64,000 nucleotides of DNA from Flammula alnicola (Eukaryota > Basidiomycota > Agaricomycetes > Agaricales > Strophariaceae): positions 151,761 to 215,760 of the forward strand of contig JADNRV010000092.1 in NCBI GenBank assembly GCA_015499995.1, written 5' to 3'. This document shows positions 57,722 through 64,000 of this stretch, in pieces. The number at the start of each line of letters is the position of its first letter. The first letter of the stretch is position 1. The position numbers and the translations under genes are program-made. Below the pieces are notes generated by a model. It was given only the letters and a program-made list of their open reading frames with translations, had not been told where the DNA came from and did not search any database.

Positions 57722-60700
57722 ATGTCCGACGAAGAGGACCAGCATATGTATCATAACGACGGGGAAGAAGGTCTAGCACCCGCAGTCGAAGAGGACGAGC
57801 AGGGTGACGAGGAAATGGCGGAGGACATACCAAAGAAAAGCAAGTCGACAGAAAGAGCTGGGAGAGATGACGAGGAGGAAGAGGAGGACGAGGACGAGGA
57901 TGATGACGAGGAAGACGAAGAAGACGAAGACGAAGCTCCGGGGAGAAAAGGGAAGAAACGCGCGAAGGTACGTGGCTCTTTGCCTTATTTGCTGTACTCA
58001 AGCCAATAATACTTTGCCTTTAGCATCGTCATAAGCGCTCTGGCCTGAGTCGTTTCCTCGATATCGAAGCCGAAGTCAGTGACGAGGACGATGAAGATGA
58101 GGAAGAAGAGGAATATGGAGCAGGTATGCACCTACGTTGTCATAATATTATCTGCAGTGTCGAATTCACCTTGATGATGCAGATGCTTTTATCACCAATG
58201 CTGATGACGTGGACGACGATATGACCAGAAGGAACCATGCTCTCCTGGATAGCTCGAGACATTTCGAGGAGGAAGATAGCCGAAGTCCTGAAGAGATTGC
58301 AAAAGCTGTCGCTCGTCGGCACAAAGATCGAGCAGCACCATACACAGGCGACATGAATGAAATCCCTCAGCGTCTTCTAATGCCATCGGTGCACGATGCT
58401 AGTCTTTGGCAAGTCCGTGTGAAGGTATGTCTTTTGTTTGCACTTTTCGAACTTCTCCACAATTCAGTCTTAGCCTGGCCGCGAACGCGACATCGTTTTC
58501 AGTCTTATGCGAAAGGCTATCGACGTGGAATACAGCGCTCGGCCACTCAATATCATGTCGGCATTCCAGCGTGACTCGTTACCCGGCATGATCTATGTTG
58601 AAGCTCGCAGTGCAAAACAAGTTCAACAGGCGTGTATCGGTCTCGTCGGCGTTTACCCCAGTCGTGGCATTCAGCTCGTGCCTATTGAAGAAATGGCGAG
58701 TTTGCTACAAATAAGAAGACAAGAAACAACCTTGACGCCAGGTACTTGGGTCCGGATACGCCGCGGAAAATACGCAGGAGACCTGGCTCAGGTGGTGGAT
58801 CTTACGGACACTGGAGAAGACGTTGGCTTGAGGCTCGTACCGCGCATTGACATGAACCCACGCGACGACGGCTCCCTCGACCCTTCTAGTAAAAAAAGGA
58901 AGAAAGCTGCCCTCGGAGCAGGCTCCGTTCGACCGCCACAACGGCTATTCAACTTCGAGGAAATTATCAAGGTCTATGGACGCAAAAACGTCACCAAGCG
59001 AAACCAGGCCTATGTTTTCCAGAACGAGACCTACAAGGAAGGCTTCTTAGAGAAGGACTTCAAATCGAGTGCATTGATTACGGAGGACGTGAATCCGACG
59101 CTTGACGAGATTACTCAGTTCACGCGGAGACAGGATGGCGGCGACGACAACGTGGTCAATCTCTCTGTCATCGCTGAGGCATCGAGAAAAGCTGCTATTG
59201 CCGTTCTTCAGCCCGGAGATCACATCGAGGTCTTCGAAGGCGAACAAGCTGGTGTACATGGTGTTGTAGACGAGATCGCTGGCGACGTGGTGACGATCAC
59301 CGCTCAAGGCTTGGACCTTGATGGGCAGAAAATGGAGATGCCAGCTCGCAGCGTGCGGAAACGCTTCAAGCCTGGTGATCACGTCAAAGTCATGGCTGGT
59401 CAGAACGCCGACGAAACGGGTTTGGTGGTGTCAGTCTCCGACAATGTGGTCACGTTTGTATCAGACATGTCGATGCAGGAGGCGAGTTCTTCCCAACTAC
59501 GACAGACGCTATGCTTACTGATCTTATCAATAGATCTCTGTATTCTCTAAAGACTTGCGAGAAGCCGCAGAAGTTGGCTCAGGTTCGAATATTGTCGGAA
59601 ACTACGAACTTTATGATCTGGTACAACTTGAGTATGTTGTATATTTTTATGGTTGCGCATTATTTCTGACGAGTGTTCAGTGCCCAAACCGTTGGTGTAA
59701 TCTTCAAGACGGAACGAGATTCTTTCCGGGTCCTTGATCAAAATGGTCAAGTCCGCCTCGTTCTGCCTCATCAAATTTCAATGCGTCGAGATTCTGCCAA
59801 AGCCATCGCCACGGACTCTGAAGGTCATGAGCTGCGCGTTAACGACAATGTGAAAGAGATCGACGGCGAAGTGAGTAGTCTCTTAAAATATGTGCTCGTA
59901 TTCTTGCTTAACAAAAATAAAGGGTCGCAAAGGTCGTGTACTACATACCCACCAATCTTTCTTCGCCTTCTTGCACAACCGAGATATCGCCGAGAACAGC
60001 GGCGTCTTCGTCACACGGGCTCGCTCTCTTGCGTCTCTAGCACCCAAGAGCAACGTGATCAAGATTGGCGCCGACTTGTCGAAAATGAATCCTGCGTTGG
60101 TCGCACCCACGGGAGGTATGGTCGGATCGGGAAATATGGGTCGTGGACCTCGAGATCGCCACATCGGAACTACTGTTACAGTGATCAAAGGTCCTCACAA
60201 AGGATACGTCGGCACCATCAAGGACACCAATGGAGCCATTGCGCGTGTGGAACTTCGAACGGGTAACAAGATCATCATGGTGGACAAGGAAAAACTGTAC
60301 CGACGATTGTGAGTGGTTTTCATGTTTTGGAATTTCTGCTTCATTGCTCAGTATCTTTGATTGTCAGGCCCGATGGTAAACTGGAACCACTAGACAAACC
60401 TGGCGGTGGACCACGATCAGGAGGCGGAAACAGCAACCCATATCATACAGGAGGGGCTGGATTCGGTGGTCAAGTCAACAGTGGCGGTCGGACACCGTAC
60501 GCCGCGGGCAAAACGCCCAACCCATACGGAGGAGATTCGCGGACACCAGCTTGGAACGCAGCGTCTCGCACACCCAATCCATACGCGGACGCGCGGACGC
60601 CCGCGTGGAATGCTTCGTCGCGGACACCCAACCCATATGCGGACGGCGGACGCACACCGGCGTGGAATGTGGGCTCGAGGACGCCGAATCCGTATGCTAC

Positions 60701-61662
60701 TGGGGCCAATGCGGGTGCAGTGCCGGGTACAGGGTGGGGTGGGGCTACTCCTGGACGGAATGCGGGTGGGTGGCAGACGCCTGCGCGGGCGGCGGCTACG
60801 AGTACTTCAGGTTGGGGTGCGCCGGCGGAAGAATGGGCCAGTCCTGGGAGACCAGCTGGGAATTCGTGGGCTAGTCCGCCGAGGCAGACGACGAATTCGT
60901 GGGATTTACAGACAAGTTGGGTTCGTATTCTTTTTTAATGTTCAGCCTTATTGCTTTTGATAACTGATATGAACTTTGTTTTGAACAGAGCGCTCCTACA
61001 CCTGCCGCTGCTGCCACTCCTGGAGTACACATAGGTCAAACACCTGCCTATTCTGCGTTAACGCCAGCTGTCAATGGTCGTACACCCGCCGGTGTTTGGA
61101 GTGCCGCTACGGATATCGCTACTCCTGGAGTTATGAATGATGTCTATAACCATCTTCCAGATGTTGAAGACGGTAAGATTCTCTTTACCCATGGCTCGTT
61201 CCATGTTACTGACCTCTGTTGTTTACGCTTTTTCCAGAGCTGGACGAAAATTGGTTATTCGACAATGCATTGGCCAACTACCTGACCCGCGTCAAGGTTG
61301 TCATCCAAGGAACAAAAGCGTCTCAATATCTCGAAGGAGAGTATGAAGACAAGACCGGCCGACTCGTGGCCGCTCAGGAAAATCCGGGGGCGTTCGAGCA
61401 GACTGCGCGCGTGCAATTCGATAGCGGCGAGGAGAGGAGTATCGTTGCTCGGTATATCATGCCGCAGCGTCCTACGTATAGCGGCGAAGAGGTGCTGGTG
61501 TTAGCTGGGAAGCAAAAAGGGCGCGCGCTGGTGGTGCGAGAGAAACCGGAGGAGGACGATAAGAAGGTCGTCGTTTCGAGCAAAGCGAATCCGGCGGATA
61601 TCGATAACGTGCTTATGAATCGGGTGGTTTCGTTGCATGAGGAGACTGGGGTCGTATCTTGA
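57722..61662 (+). CDS. SPT5: Transcription elongation factor SPT5
   Basis: Ten exons (57722-57967, 58024-58123, 58183-58424, 58474-59481, 59534-59631, 59681-59870, 59933 corrected to 59923-60308, 60368-60920, 60989-61172, 61238-61662) close in phase for 1143 residues. It has an acidic N-terminus (to ~115), the NGN domain from PGRERDIVFSLMRK (~197-290), and KOW repeats at GTWVRIRRGKYAGDLAQVV, GDHIEVFEGEQAGVHGVV, GDHVKVMAGQNADETGLVV and IGTTVTVIKGPHKGYVGTI. The C-terminal repeat region is rich in SRTPAWN/RTPNPY, the kinase-target CTR, and a last KOW-like segment is EEVLVLAGKQKGRALVV. With SPT4 it forms DSIF on RNA polymerase II. Intron 4 (59482-59533) starts with GC, not GT. The gene is intact, unlike several neighbours. 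Confidence 0.95.
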
Positions 61663-62469
61663 GCTTGAGAGATGCGGGCTTCTTCTTGCTTCTTGCTTCT
61701 TGGTGCTTGCCGTAGTATTTTCTTTCTGTTATTTACTTAGCTTTTTGTGTTGTGTACTGCCGTCGTCGTCTACTGCCGTTTGCTTTTTAATTCGTGTTTT
61801 ATATATGGGCATGGCTCTAAATTCATTTCTGTATATTACATACGTGGCTGGAAATTTATTCTAGGGATGTACGATTCCTTTTACTGTTTTGATGATTTTA
61901 TGAGTGCGAAAGTTGTGTGTTGTAAGTCGGGCAAGTCGACTCTGAGCCTGTGACTTTTGGATCACTGAACTCTTCACCCAGGACCATCACGACCTTTTCA
62001 CTTGGGTTTGCCTACCACAATGGCTAAGCCGCCGAAACTCTCGCTCGAAGCTCGTCGAATACGCATGATAATTGTTTCTCTACCTATATTGGTAGCTTCC
62101 TCATGTCAATATCTTTTACTTCCGTAAACCGTGTCGCGCTGATGAAAATCTTGTTTTATTCGAACAGTTGTTCTCTACAAACGGCTCTACCTCGGAGAGG
62201 AACAACGAAGACTACCAAGGGCTCTGGACACCGAAAACAGCAGCATAAGGCTCCTGGACGAGGAGAAAAAAGACGCGAACAAACACGCGGAATGATCTCA
62301 CGGGGGCAGGAGAAGGACATGGACACAACGGCAGCTTTGTGTGTAGGATAAATGGAAAATCTATGTTGCCGGGGCGCGTTTTAACAAAAAGTGCGACTTA
62401 TCTATCACGGAATATATAGTGCCATGAAGAAGCAAGCCTTCAGCTTCCCAGAACCCTTCTCCGACTCCT
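61663..62469. other. Intergenic region between convergent SPT5 and MIC10
   Basis: T-rich 3' flank of SPT5 with no supported gene; short ORFs have no domain or splice support. Confidence 0.55.
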
Positions 62470-62972
62470 CTAGGCTGCAGTCTCTTTACTCGGTGGTGCT
62501 TCTGACTGAGGGATGATGCGTGTGCCTGGAATTCTGGCGGGATTGAAGGAACGGTCGCAGTCCGCCCATGCTGCTCCTGCACCGAAACCTGTAGATAGTG
62601 CGATAGGCCATGTCCGTCCTGCAATGAAAAATGGAGATGAGGTTGGGTTCTCCTGAAACTTGGTTTGAGAGATACGGACGGCGGAAGAGGATTACTGATG
62701 CAACGACGCCCGCGCCAAAGCCAATTCCTCTGTAATAAACCATCGGTATATGTATATACGTAATAGAAAGAGTAGACTCACGCTTTCACCAGGAGGTCCG
62801 CCACTATGAGAATTTCTCGTCAAATGAACAGAACATAGAAGATGACACGAGACATACAACACCGATCATACTGCACTGATAATTAGACAAATTTTGATAT
62901 GAGAGAGTGTAATAAGCTCACCTTTTGACCAAGGATATCCTCACTGGGTACAGGCTTTTGGGCGGCGGACAT
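62470..62972 (-). CDS. MIC10: MICOS subunit MIC10
   Basis: Five exons (62972-62922, 62870-62858, 62803-62782, 62729-62680, 62618-62470) total 285 nt and give 94 residues. It reads MSAAQKPVPSEDILGQK, then YDRCLADLLVKA, the first helix GIGFGAGVVASVILF, a basic RRR loop, and a second helix with GFGAGAAWADCDRSF. The paired GxGxG-type helices bend the inner mitochondrial membrane at crista junctions. The length fits the family. Exon 2 is only 13 nt, so simple gene finders would miss or break this gene. Confidence 0.9.
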
Positions 62973-63244
62973 TTTGTTGGACGTTTAGGACTGAGATTGG
63001 CCGCCAGAGCAGGACGGGAGCAACCGTGAGCACATTGTTTGGCTCTGGAGATGATGGCAAGCACCCCGAAATGGTGGAACCTTTACAACGGATCCTTGTC
63101 ACCGTCAAGCGCGACCCAGTACTGCGGTCCACAACATAGGGCTGTGTACTTCTACCACTGCGCAGTAGGCCCTAGGGACGACCTTCTCACTACTATACTC
63201 TTGCTAGAAGGCTATTGAACCCCGAAACCGCCGTTGGAGCACCG

Positions 63245-64000
63245 ATGGCGCACCAATCACCCATGATATCGATTCCAAAGAAGACAACGGAGGAAGTGGA
63301 TTGGACGACGCCCATACGCAATCTAATCGCACAGTCGTACGGAGAGAGCCCAGAAAACTATGCTGCTGAATGTGCGCTGTTGCAGCGGTGTCGTCAGGAC
63401 GCCGTCCGAGGCGCCGGGAGCGATATTACAGGTAAGATTATCTTACCAGATCTTGTATAGCCAAGTGATCACTGACCCTTGGGCTTGGATAGCCCGCGAT
63501 CTGCTATACAAGTACTTTGGCCAATTAGAGCTTCTAGAACTGCGGTTCTCGGAAATCCGAGTCAACTTTCCCTGGCGCGACGCGTTCACAACAAGCTGAT
63601 CACGCAGACCTCCATTGCATACGAGAAGGCATCCGTGCTTTTCCAGATTGCCGTTACGCACTCGGCTATAGCTGCGTCCCAGAGTCGGTCGGATCCCGAA
63701 GGCTGAAACGCGCGTTCTACTACTTTAGAACTTGCGCCGGGAATGCTGACGTATATCAACGAGAATTTCCTCCACGCCCCATCGACAGACCTCAGCCGTG
63801 AAGTCGTCAAATTCCTCATCAACATTATCCTAGCTCAGGCGACTGAGGTCTTTTTTGAGAATGCACAGACGAGAAGAAGAGTAACACTCTGGTTTCCAAG
63901 ATCGCATCACAGGCAGCCGCAATGTATACGTCATTGACAGAAGAAGTGAAGGATTTCATGGGTAAAGGCATATTTGATCGAAACTGGGTTACTATTATTA
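63245..64000 (+). CDS. BRO1: 5' part of BRO1/ALIX-like endosomal sorting protein, with frame breaks
   Basis: Start [20 protein letters not shown]. Exon 1 ends at 63431; the intron 63432-63492 leads in phase to [19 protein letters not shown], the conserved start of the BRO1 domain, which binds ESCRT-III (Snf7) at endosomes. Downstream the frame breaks by single bases near 63590, 63705, 63740 and 63865, yet each side reads as clean BRO1 ([52 protein letters not shown]). The gene runs off the window. As an essential-type gene with four breaks in 300 bp, it is either a pseudogene copy or a stretch of poor base quality. Confidence 0.75.

Noticed and set aside
1..64000. CRISPR arrays, bacterial operons or phage genes
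   Set aside because: Spliceosomal introns, eukaryotic proteins and retroelements throughout; the repeats seen lack spacer structure.

Overview
This window is nuclear DNA from a filamentous basidiomycete, most likely a mushroom-forming Agaricomycete. The evidence is genes packed with 47-80 nt introns, CTGAC-like branch points, F-box/LRR gene copies, a chromodomain Ty3/gypsy element and a KDZ-class DNA transposon. Gene content, intron style and transposon types all agree, but the species cannot be named from sequence alone.

Layout. 0-1 kb: 3' end of a gene for a two-helix membrane protein. 2.7-10.2 kb: a large decayed gene encoding a ZNFX1-like helicase fused to three CbxX-type AAA+ modules, with intron borders preserved but many one-base frame breaks. 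10.2-16.8 kb: a transposon graveyard. It holds same-strand fragments of three host genes (cytochrome P450, ribosomal P2, ribosomal uS19), a MULE-like element with a 9-bp target duplication, a hAT-like MITE with an 8-bp target duplication, and a second copy of the 3' end of the first gene. 16.85-24.84 kb: a Ty3/gypsy chromovirus with both LTRs, broken gag and pol, and two extra ORFs between pol and the 3' LTR. 24.84-40.44 kb: a GC-rich minisatellite interrupted by a 14.4-kb KDZ transposon with ~330-bp inverted ends and a short target duplication. Its cargo is five genes: KDZ transposase, a Zn2Cys6/coiled-coil protein, an acidic protein with a repeated WSD motif, and two unrecognised proteins. 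40.9-64 kb: mostly ordinary single-copy host genes. These are an XPG/PIN-type nuclease gene hit by a 500-bp hAT MITE, an unknown 332-aa protein, a Stm1/HABP4-like protein, a DJ-1/PfpI protein, an unknown 399-aa protein, two F-box proteins plus a truncated copy, SPT5, MIC10, and the 5' part of BRO1, which runs off the end.

The most interesting system is the KDZ element. It encodes a protein with a textbook CX2CX6CX9CX2CX6C zinc cluster, a fold whose fungal members usually bind CGG triplets. The element itself is studded, in TIRs, introns and coding sequence, on both strands and in all frames, with hexamer arrays of TCGGCA/CCGGCA type that place CGG triplets in tandem every 6 bp. I infer a self-recognition circuit, in which the element marks its own DNA with an encoded factor, comparable in logic to the anti-silencing proteins of plant VANDAL elements. 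This is an inference and has not been tested.

Splice models for DJ-1, SPT5, MIC10, the HABP4-like gene and the 332-aa and 399-aa genes were checked for phase by hand and close exactly. Other models are approximate.
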